Source: Flavobacterium fluviatile (GTDB lineage Bacteria > Bacteroidota > Bacteroidia > Flavobacteriales > Flavobacteriaceae). Taken from it: a stretch of 64,000 nucleotides of DNA. Below the pieces are notes generated by a model that had not been told where the DNA came from, made no database searches, and worked only from the letters and a program-made list of their open reading frames with translations. The translations under genes were made by a program, and so were the position numbers. Shown here piece by piece: positions 16,900-26,297 of the stretch (position 1 is its first letter; every line of letters starts with the position of its first letter). The stretch is taken from assembly GCF_010645065.1 (NCBI RefSeq), contig NZ_JAADZW010000016.1:1-64000 (forward strand). Direction: 5' to 3'.

Positions 16900-17706
16900 A
16901 TGAAAGATAAGAGGATATTATATGTATCATCTGAAGTCGTGCCTTATTTGGCGGAAAATGAGGTTTCATTAATGTCTTATGATGTGCCTAAAATGATTAA
17001 TGATCAGGGCGGCCAGATAAGAATTTTCATGCCAAGATATGGAAACATTAACGAAAGAAGGCATCAATTGCACGAAGTGATCAGACTTTCAGGGATGAAT
17101 TTGGTAGTGAACGACTTAGATATGCCATTGATTATCAAAGTAGCATCAATTCCTAAAGAAAGAATTCAGGTTTATTTTATCGATAATGATGAATACTTCA
17201 AACGCAAGGCAACTTTTGCTGATGAAGAGGGTGTGTTATACCCTGATAATGATGAAAGAGCCATCTTTTTTGCAAAAGGTGTAGTTGAAACTGTAAAAAA
17301 ACTGAATTGGGTACCCGATATCATTCACGTTCATGGATGGCTTGCTGCTATGCTGCCAATTTACATGAAACATTATTATAAAAATGAAGCCTTGTTCTCT
17401 GAAACTAAAATTGTAACCTCTGTTTACGGACAATCTTTTGATGAAAATCTGGATATAGAAATGATCAACAAAATAAAATTTGACGGTGTCCCGCATGAGA
17501 GTGTTGCAGATTTAGAAACCCCAAACTACGAAAACATCCTAAAAGCGAGCATTTTACATTCTGATGCGGTAATAATTGCCTCAGAAAATGTATCCCCAAG
17601 TTTAACAAAATTTATAGAATCTTCAGGAAAACCTTTTTTACCTTTCGCCACGAAAGATGCATTCGCAGAAGCGTATACAAATTTCTACCGAACTATGGGG
17701 CTTTAA
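16900..17706 (+). CDS. Truncated glycogen/starch synthase-like protein (GT5 N-terminal domain only)
   Basis: The 268-residue protein matches only the N-terminal Rossmann half of GT5 glycogen synthases. RILYVSSEVVPYLAEN, the segment IRIFMPRYGNINERRHQLHEV, and WVPDIIHVHGWLAAMLP are recognisable. Two things are missing. The KTGGL sugar-nucleotide motif expected after SEVVP is replaced by AENEVSLMS, and the whole C-terminal GT-B domain is absent, ending naturally at FYRTMGL. It is therefore unlikely to make glycogen and may be regulatory or bind a sugar nucleotide. It starts a tight operon with a DUF4270 lipoprotein (21 bases on) and glmS, which hints at a link to amino-sugar or envelope metabolism. 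There is no sign of recent decay. Confidence 0.8.
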   Translation: MKDKRILYVSSEVVPYLAENEVSLMSYDVPKMINDQGGQIRIFMPRYGNINERRHQLHEVIRLSGMNLVVNDLDMPLIIKVASIPKERIQVYFIDNDEYFKRKATFADEEGVLYPDNDERAIFFAKGVVETVKKLNWVPDIIHVHGWLAAMLPIYMKHYYKNEALFSETKIVTSVYGQSFDENLDIEMINKIKFDGVPHESVADLETPNYENILKASILHSDAVIIASENVSPSLTKFIESSGKPFLPFATKDAFAEAYTNFYRTMGL

Positions 17707-17727
17707 ATTTTAACTTTATTATTAAAC

Positions 17728-19437
17728 ATGTACAATACTTCTTTTTTTAAGAAAATTCTTTTAATAGCAACTTTTGCTGTATTTTATTCCTGCGATAAAG
17801 AGTTCAATGCCATTGGTGATGATTTAATTGGGGACAATCATTTTGATCTGGAAGCAGAAGAGTACAGTGTTACAGCTTATAATCAAAAAGTAACCCCTGT
17901 TGCCTCAAATAATTTACCGGTAAATGCATTAGGTATATATGATAATCCTGTTTTTGGCACAACAACTGCAAATTTTAATACTCAGGTTGCGCTGTCCACT
18001 TATCCCCCAACACTGGGAGTAGAAGCTGTTATTGACAGTGTTACTTTAAATATTCCTTATTTTAGTACAGCAAAATCTGTTGATTCTCAAGGCGTTACAA
18101 CTTATGAACTGGATTCTATTTATGGTCCTGAAACCGGAAAAATAAAGTTAAGCGTTTACGAATCGGGTATTTTTCTAAATACTTATAATGCTAATAATTA
18201 TGACATCAGCCAATTCTACAATACAGACAAAAATAGTGATTTTCAAACACAGGCTAATACTAACCCCAGCGTATTTGGACAGAGATTAAACAACTCATCC
18301 AATACAGCTGAAAATGACGGATTCTTTTTTAATTCGAAAGAAATAAAAGAAACAACACCAGCAACAGAAACAACACCTCTATCCACCAAAAGAATTAAGC
18401 CTGAAATGCGTCTGCATTTGGATAAGAACTTTTTTAAAACCAAAATATTTGATGCCCCGGCAAACAAATTAGCATCTGATGATGTATTTAAAAATTATTT
18501 TAAAGGATTGTATTTTAAAGTAGAAAAGTCAGGGACTTTATCAAGCAGTATGGCCATGATGGATTTCAGCAGGGGAACAATAACTGTTTTTTATAAATCA
18601 AAAGCTAACGCCGAAGCTACTACAATGGATTCCAAAACACTGGTGCTGAATTTAAAAGGAAATACTGTCAGTCTTTTAGAAGAAAGCAATTCAAATACTG
18701 ATTATGCAACGGCAACCGAAAAAGAAAATCCCCCTGTCCCGGACGAACGCTTATATCTAAAAGGCGGCCAGGGATCAATGGCAGTAATTGAACTTTTTGA
18801 CAAAACCGACTTGGGGAGATATGATGATGAAGGGAAATGGGTAGCCAATCCTAACCAAGTACCTGACGAATTAGACGAAATCAGAAATAATGTTACTTCT
18901 AAAAACTGGCTGGCCAATGAAGCTAATTTAGTATTTACTATTGATTCTCAAAAAATGGCTACGCTAATTGGAAATGACCCAAAAACCGTTGCGACCGAAC
19001 CGGGCAGAATCTATTTGTATGATTTAGACAATAACACAGTACTTGCTGATTATAGTGCAGATCGAACTACCGCACTTAATGGTGATCCTAAAAAAAACAG
19101 AACCGTTTTTAATGGGATGATTAATAAAGATGCAACAAGCGGGAGAGGTACTACATATAAAATAAGAATTACAAATCATATCCGAAATATGATTAAAAAT
19201 GCTGATGTTAAGAACGTGAAATTAGGTTTAGTTGTTACTGAAGACATCAATATAGTTACATCAAATAAATTAGACCCAACTAAAATCAATGTTGGAAGCG
19301 TAATATCTGCAGTACCGACTGCATCAGTACTGAATCCATTAGGAACTGTATTGTTTGGAGGCAATATTCCCGAAAGTGATGTGGATAATTATGACAAAAG
19401 GGTAAAACTTGAAGTTTACTACACGAAACCAAATTAA
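17728..19437 (+). CDS. DUF4270 family lipoprotein
   Basis: The 569-residue protein has a lipoprotein signal with Cys22 (FAVFYSCDKE). The rest is beta-rich and matches the DUF4270 pattern as I know it: GDDLIGDNHFDL near the N-terminus, NALGIYDNPVFGTTTANF, VIDSVTLNIPYF, and a C-terminal segment ending KLEVYYTKPN. No catalytic motif is visible. Function is unknown; an outer-membrane or surface location is likely. It sits between the GT5-like gene and glmS with gaps of 21 and 10 bases, so it is co-transcribed with the hexosamine-forming enzyme. Confidence 0.85.
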   Translation: MYNTSFFKKILLIATFAVFYSCDKEFNAIGDDLIGDNHFDLEAEEYSVTAYNQKVTPVASNNLPVNALGIYDNPVFGTTTANFNTQVALSTYPPTLGVEAVIDSVTLNIPYFSTAKSVDSQGVTTYELDSIYGPETGKIKLSVYESGIFLNTYNANNYDISQFYNTDKNSDFQTQANTNPSVFGQRLNNSSNTAENDGFFFNSKEIKETTPATETTPLSTKRIKPEMRLHLDKNFFKTKIFDAPANKLASDDVFKNYFKGLYFKVEKSGTLSSSMAMMDFSRGTITVFYKSKANAEATTMDSKTLVLNLKGNTVSLLEESNSNTDYATATEKENPPVPDERLYLKGGQGSMAVIELFDKTDLGRYDDEGKWVANPNQVPDELDEIRNNVTSKNWLANEANLVFTIDSQKMATLIGNDPKTVATEPGRIYLYDLDNNTVLADYSADRTTALNGDPKKNRTVFNGMINKDATSGRGTTYKIRITNHIRNMIKNADVKNVKLGLVVTEDINIVTSNKLDPTKINVGSVISAVPTASVLNPLGTVLFGGNIPESDVDNYDKRVKLEVYYTKPN

Positions 19438-19447
19438 AAAATAATAT

Positions 19448-21295
19448 ATGTGTGGAATTGTTGGATATATAGGTCACAGAGAGGCTTATCCTATTGTTAT
19501 CAAAGGATTAAAGCGTCTGGAGTACAGAGGTTATGATAGTGCGGGCGTCATGTTGTACGACCAGGAAAACATTAAACTTTGTAAAACAAAAGGAAAAGTT
19601 TCTGATCTTGAGGAAAAAGCAAAAACAGATTTCACAAGCAACGGAACTATCGGAATTGGGCATACACGCTGGGCAACTCATGGAGTTCCTAATGATGTTA
19701 ACTCTCATCCGCACTTTTCAAATTCCGGAGAATTAGTTATCATACACAATGGAATTATTGAAAACTACGCTCCTCTTAAAGAAGAATTAATCAAGAGAGG
19801 CTACACTTTTAAATCGGATACTGATACTGAAGTTTTAGTAAATCTTATTGAAGAAGTTCAGAAAAACGAAAATATAAAACTTGGAAAAGCAGTTCAAATT
19901 GCTCTAAACCAAGTAATTGGTGCTTACGCCATTGCAGTTTTTGACAAAAAAAACCCTGATGAGATTGTTGCCGCACGATTAGGAAGCCCATTAGCCATTG
20001 GTGTTGGGGAAGATGAATTTTTTATTGCATCTGATGCTTCCCCATTCATTGAATACACTTCAAACGCAGTATATCTGGAAGATGGTGAAATGGCAAATAT
20101 CAGATTGCATAAACCTCTTAAAATCAGAAAAATAAAAGACGATTCATTGGTTGACCCATACATACAGGAACTTCAGATGAATCTGGAGCAAATTGAAAAA
20201 GGCGGCTACGATCACTTCATGCTAAAAGAAATTTATGAGCAGCCAAATGTTATCAAAGATACATACAGAGGAAGACTTCATGCAAATGAAGGAATCGTTC
20301 AGATGGCCGGTGTTGAAGATAATATTGAAAAATTCCTCAACGCCAACAGAATTTTAATTGTGGCATGTGGAACTTCATGGCATGCAGGCTTGGTTGCAGA
20401 GTATATTTTTGAGGAATTTACCCGTATTCCTGTTGAAGTAGAATATGCATCTGAATTTAGATACAGAAATCCAATCATAAATAAAAACGATGTTGTTATC
20501 GCTATTTCTCAATCCGGAGAAACTGCTGATACCATGGCTGCTATTAAATTAGCAAAAGAAAATGGTGCTTTTGTATTTGGAGTTTGTAATGTTGTCGGAT
20601 CCTCAATTTCAAGAGAAAGTCATGCAGGTGCTTACACTCATGCAGGACCAGAGATCGGAGTAGCTTCTACCAAAGCTTTTACAACTCAGATCACTGTTTT
20701 GACAATGATTGCCTTGAGATTAGGAAAAGCTAAAGGTACCTTGACAAATACAGACTTCCATACTTTTTTACAGGAATTAGAAATAATCCCGGAAAAAGTA
20801 GCAGAAGCATTAGAAACAAACGAAAGATCGAAAGAAATTGCAGCTGCATTTAAAGATGCACCTAACTGTTTGTACTTAGGACGAGGCTATAATTTTCCTG
20901 TGGCTTTAGAAGGCGCATTGAAACTTAAAGAAATATCCTATATCCACGCAGAAGGATACCCTGCAGCAGAAATGAAGCACGGTCCAATAGCTTTGATTGA
21001 TGAGCAAATGCCTGTTATTGTTATCGCTCCGAAACAAGGTCATTATGATAAAATTGTAAGTAACATTCAGGAAATAAAATCAAGAAGCGGCAAAATCATA
21101 GCTGTCGTTACCAAGGGTGACACCCAGGTACGTGAATTAGCTGATTATGTTATCGAAATTCCGGAAACGTCGGATGCCTTGTCTCCATTAATTACTACAA
21201 TTCCTTTGCAGCTTTTATCGTATCATATTGCCGTAATGAGAGGGTGTAATGTAGATCAGCCCCGAAACCTTGCAAAGTCAGTTACAGTAGAGTAA
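19448..21295 (+). CDS. glmS: Glutamine-fructose-6-phosphate aminotransferase (isomerising)
   Basis: The 615-residue protein makes glucosamine-6-phosphate from fructose-6-phosphate and glutamine, the entry step to peptidoglycan and lipopolysaccharide amino sugars. The N-terminal glutaminase domain begins MCGIVGYIG with Cys2 as nucleophile. Two SIS domains follow, with ACGTSWHAGLVAEY and SQSGETADT, and the protein ends DQPRNLAKSVTVE as in the whole family. No ribozyme or other leader element is visible, since only 10 bases separate it from the DUF4270 gene. A strong terminator closes the operon at 21319-21343. Confidence 0.98.
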   Translation: MCGIVGYIGHREAYPIVIKGLKRLEYRGYDSAGVMLYDQENIKLCKTKGKVSDLEEKAKTDFTSNGTIGIGHTRWATHGVPNDVNSHPHFSNSGELVIIHNGIIENYAPLKEELIKRGYTFKSDTDTEVLVNLIEEVQKNENIKLGKAVQIALNQVIGAYAIAVFDKKNPDEIVAARLGSPLAIGVGEDEFFIASDASPFIEYTSNAVYLEDGEMANIRLHKPLKIRKIKDDSLVDPYIQELQMNLEQIEKGGYDHFMLKEIYEQPNVIKDTYRGRLHANEGIVQMAGVEDNIEKFLNANRILIVACGTSWHAGLVAEYIFEEFTRIPVEVEYASEFRYRNPIINKNDVVIAISQSGETADTMAAIKLAKENGAFVFGVCNVVGSSISRESHAGAYTHAGPEIGVASTKAFTTQITVLTMIALRLGKAKGTLTNTDFHTFLQELEIIPEKVAEALETNERSKEIAAAFKDAPNCLYLGRGYNFPVALEGALKLKEISYIHAEGYPAAEMKHGPIALIDEQMPVIVIAPKQGHYDKIVSNIQEIKSRSGKIIAVVTKGDTQVRELADYVIEIPETSDALSPLITTIPLQLLSYHIAVMRGCNVDQPRNLAKSVTVE

Positions 21296-21318
21296 TTTAA
21301 TATACAACCTTATGATTA

Positions 21319-21343
21319 AAGCGAGATTTTATCTCGCTTTTTT
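21319..21343 (+). terminator. Rho-independent terminator after glmS
   Basis: AAGCGAGAT and ATCTCGCTT form a perfect hairpin with a TTT loop, followed by a run of T residues. It begins about 24 bases after the glmS stop. Confidence 0.85.
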
Positions 21344-21591
21344 TTATTATCATATTTTTTTCTTCTTTATTTAATTTTTAAGATTAATTCATCTTTTTTC
21401 TTAAAATTATTATGTATGCATACTATTTTACCTTGTTAGTATTTATTTCTTGATTTTAATTTAATAAAAACAAATATTGAATACATAAAAAAATCGTGTA
21501 TTTATGATATATATTAATTTTTTTAAACGTTTTTTTATTAATATTAAAATTATTTGTATTTTGGCTATACGAACTAACAAAAAACTAACCA

Positions 21592-24408
21592 ATGAGAGCA
21601 TATTTACTAATTATGTTGTTTATCAGTGGATTATCTTTTTCACAAAGTACCATTAGAGGAACTGTTACAGACAGCAACAAACAATCAATTCCCGGAGCCA
21701 ATATTAATGTAGTTGGAAGTTCAACCGGAGCCTCCACAGACTTTGATGGCACTTTTAAATTAAACACTCCCGCCAAACCTCCCTTTACAATAAAGATATC
21801 TGCTGTAGGATTCGAAACCAAATCAATCAATATCACATCGGCAAATCAAAATGTAAACATCGTTTTGAATGAGGAAGAAACTAAACTTGATGAAATTGTG
21901 GTTTCAGCTTCCCGAACGCCGGAGCGCGTAATTGAATCTCCTGTTACCATTGAAAGAATGGGACTTCAGGAAATTAAAAATACTACTGCCCCTACTTTTT
22001 ACGATGGTCTGGAGAATTTAAAAGAGGTTAATTTTAATACCAGCAGTATTTCTTTTAAATCAATAAATACACGCGGTTTTGCTACGGTAGCAAATACTCG
22101 TTTTATGCAGTTAGTTGACGGAATGGATAATTCATCACCTGCATTAAACTTTGTATTAGGCAACTTAATTGGCATCTCTGATATCGATGTAGCGAGCGTC
22201 GAGCTTTTGCCCGGAGCATCTTCTGCACTCTATGGCGCTAATGCTTTTAACGGTATCATGTTTATGACCAGTAAAAGTCCTTTTACGAATGAAGGAATAA
22301 GTGTTTACTATAAATATGGGCAAACAAGTCAGGATGCTGCCGGAACAAATGACTATAATGATTTTGGCATTAGGGCAGCAAAAGCCTTTACGAAGCATTT
22401 TGCATTAAAAGCAAACTTCACATATATGGAAGCTTCTGAATGGATTGCAGCCGATACCAGAAGTATGACAGGAGGATCTGTTGGACATGCTATGAACCAA
22501 AATTACGATGGACTGAATATCTATGGGGACGAGGTTACAACCTTTATTCCAAATGTTGGACAGGTTAGCAGAACCGGATATCGAGAACAAGACTTAACTG
22601 ACAATAAAGTCAAGAGTATGAAAGCTGATTTTAGCGCACATTTTAAACCTTGGTCAGACGATACCGAAATCATATTGCAATATAAAATTGGTACAGGAAG
22701 CACAATTTATCAGGGAGCAAACAGATATGCCTTAAAAAACTTCCTGATGCAGCAGGGAAAATTTGAAATAAAAGGCAAAAACTTTTTCGGAAGGGTTTAT
22801 TTTACCAGTGAGGATGCTGGAGATTCATACGATATGAGATTTGCCGGATGGAATGTTAACAGGTTAGCTAAATCAGACAAAAACTGGTTTACAGATTATG
22901 GAACTGCATTTCAGTTGTCTTCTGCTGTACTTGGCCTTAATGCGAATGATGCAGCAAATTATGCCAGAAATTTTGCAGATTATAATGTTTCGCCAATTTT
23001 GGGATTAACACCAAATACTGACCCTCTTAATCCAGATGCACCAAGATCCCCTAGATTTGAGCCGGGCTCTGCACAATTCAATAATGCATTATCAACAGTT
23101 GTTTCTAATCCTGACTTAACTCAGGGAGCTAAATTTATTGATCATTCAAAACTGTATCATTCTGATGTAAACTACAATTTCAGGGATATTATCAAATTTG
23201 CAGAAATTCAGGTAGGTGGTTCGTGGAGAAAATACATCATGGATTCAGAAGGAACAATTTTTACAGATTATGATGGTCCAATCGATTACAAGGAATATGG
23301 GGCTTATGCACAATTGCAAAAAAAATGGATGGATGACAGATTGAAATTTACAGGATCTATTCGCTATGACAAAAGCCAGAATTTTGATGGTAATATTTCA
23401 CCAAGGATTTCTTTTGTCTACTCTGCAGGCGAATCAAAAAGACATAACTTCAGAGTTTCTTACCAAACAGGTTTCAGAAACCCAACTACACAAGACCAAT
23501 ACATTGGTTTAGACTTAGGACCGTTTGCATTAATCGGTTCCGCAGCTGAAAATTTAGATCGTTTTCAGGAGACTCAACCAGTTAGCGCTGCAGGTCAGGC
23601 TATTCCGGGCGCAGGCATCGGTCCAATTGTTAATTTATCCGGACGTAGTGCCTATGAAAACTCTTATACATTAGCTTCTGTTCAGGCATTCGCTGCATCA
23701 TCAAATCCAAATGACCTTAAAGTTGCAAACCCTTCATTGGTAAAACCGGAACAAGTACAGGCTTTTGAAGCAGGATATCGTACAGTAATTCAAAACGACT
23801 TGTCGATTGATATGAATGCGTATTACAATATTTATAATGATTTCATGAATACTTCCAGAGTAATTACACCTTACTATGGAACAGTTGGAACAAATCCTGC
23901 AGATGCCAGCGTTCAGTTAGGCTATCAGGCTTTAGCTTTTGGCGACAGAAGAGTTTATCAGGTATATACTAATACTACTGCCCAAATTACTTCATTAGGT
24001 TTTGGAGTTGGTTTATCTAAAAAAGTGTACAAGGACTTTGAATTAGGAGTTAATTATAATTATGCACAATTTGATTTTGACCAGTCAGAAGATCCAAGTT
24101 TTGTTGCTGGATTTAATACACCAAAACATAGAATTAAAGGCTCCTTTGGTAATGCGAATGTGACTAAAAATCTTGGATTCAATGTAAATGTAAGATGGAA
24201 TACAGAATACTTATGGCAATCTTCATTTGGAGACGGAATGATTCCGGAAAATACAGTTCTTGATGCCCAGATAAATTATGGTATTCCGAAATTAAAATCA
24301 GTTATTAAAGTTGGAGCAACCAACCTTTTCGGGAAAGATTATCTTCAGGTAGTGGGTGCAGGTATGATTGGCCAGATGTTATTTGCTTCCTGGACAATAA
24401 ATCCATAA
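21592..24408 (+). CDS. TonB-dependent outer-membrane receptor
   Basis: The 938-residue protein has a signal peptide (to about 18), a carboxypeptidase-regulatory-like domain at about 20-95 (IRGTVTDSNKQSIPGANI, TDFDGTFKL), a plug domain at about 110-220 containing VASVELLPGASSALYGANA, and a C-terminal 22-strand barrel region. The layout is that of Bacteroidota TonB receptors, though it is shorter than a SusC. No SusD partner follows. Instead a lipoprotein SGNH hydrolase lies 91 bases downstream on the same strand, so the pair may bind, cleave and import an esterified substrate. The substrate is unknown. The 296-base upstream region is very AT-rich and holds the glmS terminator and presumably this gene's promoter. 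Confidence 0.93.
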   Translation: MRAYLLIMLFISGLSFSQSTIRGTVTDSNKQSIPGANINVVGSSTGASTDFDGTFKLNTPAKPPFTIKISAVGFETKSINITSANQNVNIVLNEEETKLDEIVVSASRTPERVIESPVTIERMGLQEIKNTTAPTFYDGLENLKEVNFNTSSISFKSINTRGFATVANTRFMQLVDGMDNSSPALNFVLGNLIGISDIDVASVELLPGASSALYGANAFNGIMFMTSKSPFTNEGISVYYKYGQTSQDAAGTNDYNDFGIRAAKAFTKHFALKANFTYMEASEWIAADTRSMTGGSVGHAMNQNYDGLNIYGDEVTTFIPNVGQVSRTGYREQDLTDNKVKSMKADFSAHFKPWSDDTEIILQYKIGTGSTIYQGANRYALKNFLMQQGKFEIKGKNFFGRVYFTSEDAGDSYDMRFAGWNVNRLAKSDKNWFTDYGTAFQLSSAVLGLNANDAANYARNFADYNVSPILGLTPNTDPLNPDAPRSPRFEPGSAQFNNALSTVVSNPDLTQGAKFIDHSKLYHSDVNYNFRDIIKFAEIQVGGSWRKYIMDSEGTIFTDYDGPIDYKEYGAYAQLQKKWMDDRLKFTGSIRYDKSQNFDGNISPRISFVYSAGESKRHNFRVSYQTGFRNPTTQDQYIGLDLGPFALIGSAAENLDRFQETQPVSAAGQAIPGAGIGPIVNLSGRSAYENSYTLASVQAFAASSNPNDLKVANPSLVKPEQVQAFEAGYRTVIQNDLSIDMNAYYNIYNDFMNTSRVITPYYGTVGTNPADASVQLGYQALAFGDRRVYQVYTNTTAQITSLGFGVGLSKKVYKDFELGVNYNYAQFDFDQSEDPSFVAGFNTPKHRIKGSFGNANVTKNLGFNVNVRWNTEYLWQSSFGDGMIPENTVLDAQINYGIPKLKSVIKVGATNLFGKDYLQVVGAGMIGQMLFASWTINP

Positions 24409-24499
24409 TTAAAAGCAACTAATCTGACTAAGTAAGTTTTCTTTCTATTTTCTAAAGAAACAAATTAGAAAGAAGTAATAATTTTTAAACTTCAACGAC

Positions 24500-26062
24500 A
24501 TGAAAAAAAATATAATATGGCTTTTATTTGTTTCATTAACCTTTATTGGATGTAATAATGATGATAATGATTCCCCAGCAGAAATACCCGTTGTTCCGGG
24601 ATCAGCAGTTTTCACAAAATATGTAGCGCTTGGAGATTCTTTTGCCGCAGGTTATAGTGATGGTGCTTTGTTTGCAAAAGGGCAGACTAACTCCTATACA
24701 AATATATTGTCACAACAATTTGTGGCTGCAGGCGGCGGCGCTTTTACAACTCCTATGATGGTTGATAATGTTGGAGGTTTTTCTTCCGGAGGGGTTCAGA
24801 TTCCTAAGTTCCCTACAAGGTTTATTTTTGATCCAAAGACAAGTTCGCCAGTAAATGTTCCAGGAGTTTCTGGTACAGCAATTACAGCTCATTTATCAGG
24901 TACATTTAACAATATGGGAGTTCCGGGTGCGAAAAGCTTCCATCTGATTGCCCCGGGATATGGAAATCTAGCTGGTGTATTTACAACCCCTGCGACTGCT
25001 AATCCGTATTTTGCACGCTTTTCTTCTTCTCCAACAACAAGTATTTTAGCTGATGCTATGGCTCAGGCGCCCACATTTTTTTCTTTATTCATAGGTGGTA
25101 ATGATGTTTTAGGCTATGCTACAAATGGCGGTGTTCCTACTTCACAAGATCCGGTTTTGGGTGACGATATTACACCGGCAGCAACTTTTAATTTTGCATA
25201 TAATACACTTATTACAACTTTAACTGCAAATGGCGCAAAAGGTGTTGTTGCAAATTTACCTTACATTACAAGTTTGCCTCATTTTACAACTGTTCCTTAT
25301 AATCCGCTAACGGCAAAATTGATTGGAAAAAATAATGAGGCTGTAGGTGTGGCTACGATTAAAGCCCTTAACACACAATTATACGGGCCTTTGAAGTTAG
25401 TTTTGACTAAGTTAGGCGCCGGAGACAGGATTAATCTCCTTTCTGAGACAGGAGCAAGTCCTATGTTAATAAAAGATGAATCACTTGAAAATTTGACTGC
25501 AGGTTTAATTGCTGAATTTACGCCGTTAGTCGGTGCGCAAAACGCTGCTTTTTATGGTCTTGTTTTTGGACAAACCAGACAAGCTAAACCAACTGATTTA
25601 GTTTTGTTGACTACCAGAGCAGATATCGGTACTGCACCAACAGCTACGAATTCTGGAATTGGAATTGCACCTCCAGCTCCGTTAAATGCATTTGGGATCT
25701 CTTATCCTTTACAAGACAAACACGTATTGATCCCGACGGAAATTGATGAAATCAAAAAAGCTACAGATGCTTATAACACTATCATTTCTACTGCTGCAGA
25801 AGCAAAAGGCCTGGCTTTTGTTGATACGAAAGCAACCTTAGAAAAATTATCAAGTGGAGGAATTAGATTTGGAACTTTTGTAATGACTTCTTCCTATGCA
25901 GTGGGCGGGGCTTTTTCTTTAGACGGAATTCATCCAAGTCCGAGAGGTTATGGTTTAATCGCTAATATTTTTATAGATGCGATCAATAAAAAATATGGTT
26001 CAACACTGCGTCCTGTTGATTTGGCTTCATACCCCATTCAATATCCGGCAGTAATACAATAA
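24500..26062 (+). CDS. SGNH/GDSL-hydrolase lipoprotein
   Basis: The 520-residue protein has a lipoprotein signal with Cys18 (LTFIGCNNDD) and an SGNH hydrolase domain. Block I is VALGDSFAAGYS with the nucleophile Ser47, block III is FIGGNDVLG, and block V is LDGIHPSPRGYGLIAN with the catalytic Asp and His. Enzymes of this type cleave esters or deacetylate sugars. The protein is longer than simple GDSL esterases because of insertions in the middle. It is downstream of the TonB receptor with a 91-base gap and is probably outer-membrane attached. A terminator-like hairpin follows. Confidence 0.9.
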   Translation: MKKNIIWLLFVSLTFIGCNNDDNDSPAEIPVVPGSAVFTKYVALGDSFAAGYSDGALFAKGQTNSYTNILSQQFVAAGGGAFTTPMMVDNVGGFSSGGVQIPKFPTRFIFDPKTSSPVNVPGVSGTAITAHLSGTFNNMGVPGAKSFHLIAPGYGNLAGVFTTPATANPYFARFSSSPTTSILADAMAQAPTFFSLFIGGNDVLGYATNGGVPTSQDPVLGDDITPAATFNFAYNTLITTLTANGAKGVVANLPYITSLPHFTTVPYNPLTAKLIGKNNEAVGVATIKALNTQLYGPLKLVLTKLGAGDRINLLSETGASPMLIKDESLENLTAGLIAEFTPLVGAQNAAFYGLVFGQTRQAKPTDLVLLTTRADIGTAPTATNSGIGIAPPAPLNAFGISYPLQDKHVLIPTEIDEIKKATDAYNTIISTAAEAKGLAFVDTKATLEKLSSGGIRFGTFVMTSSYAVGGAFSLDGIHPSPRGYGLIANIFIDAINKKYGSTLRPVDLASYPIQYPAVIQ

Positions 26063-26081
26063 CGCCAATTTTTTTTAATAG

Positions 26082-26118
26082 AAAAAGCCACTCATTTTTA
26101 CAATGCAGTGGTTTTTTT
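26082..26118 (+). terminator. Terminator after the SGNH lipoprotein gene
   Basis: AAAAAGCCACT (26082-26092) pairs with AGTGGTTTTTT (from 26107) with one G-T pair, and ends in seven T residues. Confidence 0.65.
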
Positions 26119-26206
26119 AGTAATAGTAAATTTTATATTATTAGACATTTGAGATCCATGTTTTAATAGTATAACAAAAAACTAAGTATTTTTTATAAAA
26201 AAAATA

Positions 26207-26236
26207 TTGATTTTATATTTTAAAAAATTATCTTTG
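26207..26236 (+). promoter_or_regulatory. Consensus Bacteroidota promoter of atpD-atpC
   Basis: TTG at 26207-26209, exactly 19 bases, then TATCTTTG at 26229-26236. Both elements match the TTG-N19-TAnnTTTG pattern of the Bacteroidota primary sigma factor without a mismatch. The transcript should start near 26243, giving a leader of about 55 bases. Confidence 0.8.
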
Positions 26237-26297
26237 CGCTCTGAAAAAAGAGGTATTTTCGATAAACCTAAATAGCTATTTAATAAACACATAAGTA

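Noticed and set aside
19438..19447. Possible glmS ribozyme upstream of glmS
   Set aside because: Only 10 bases separate glmS from the preceding gene, and the known ribozyme class is from Gram-positive bacteria.
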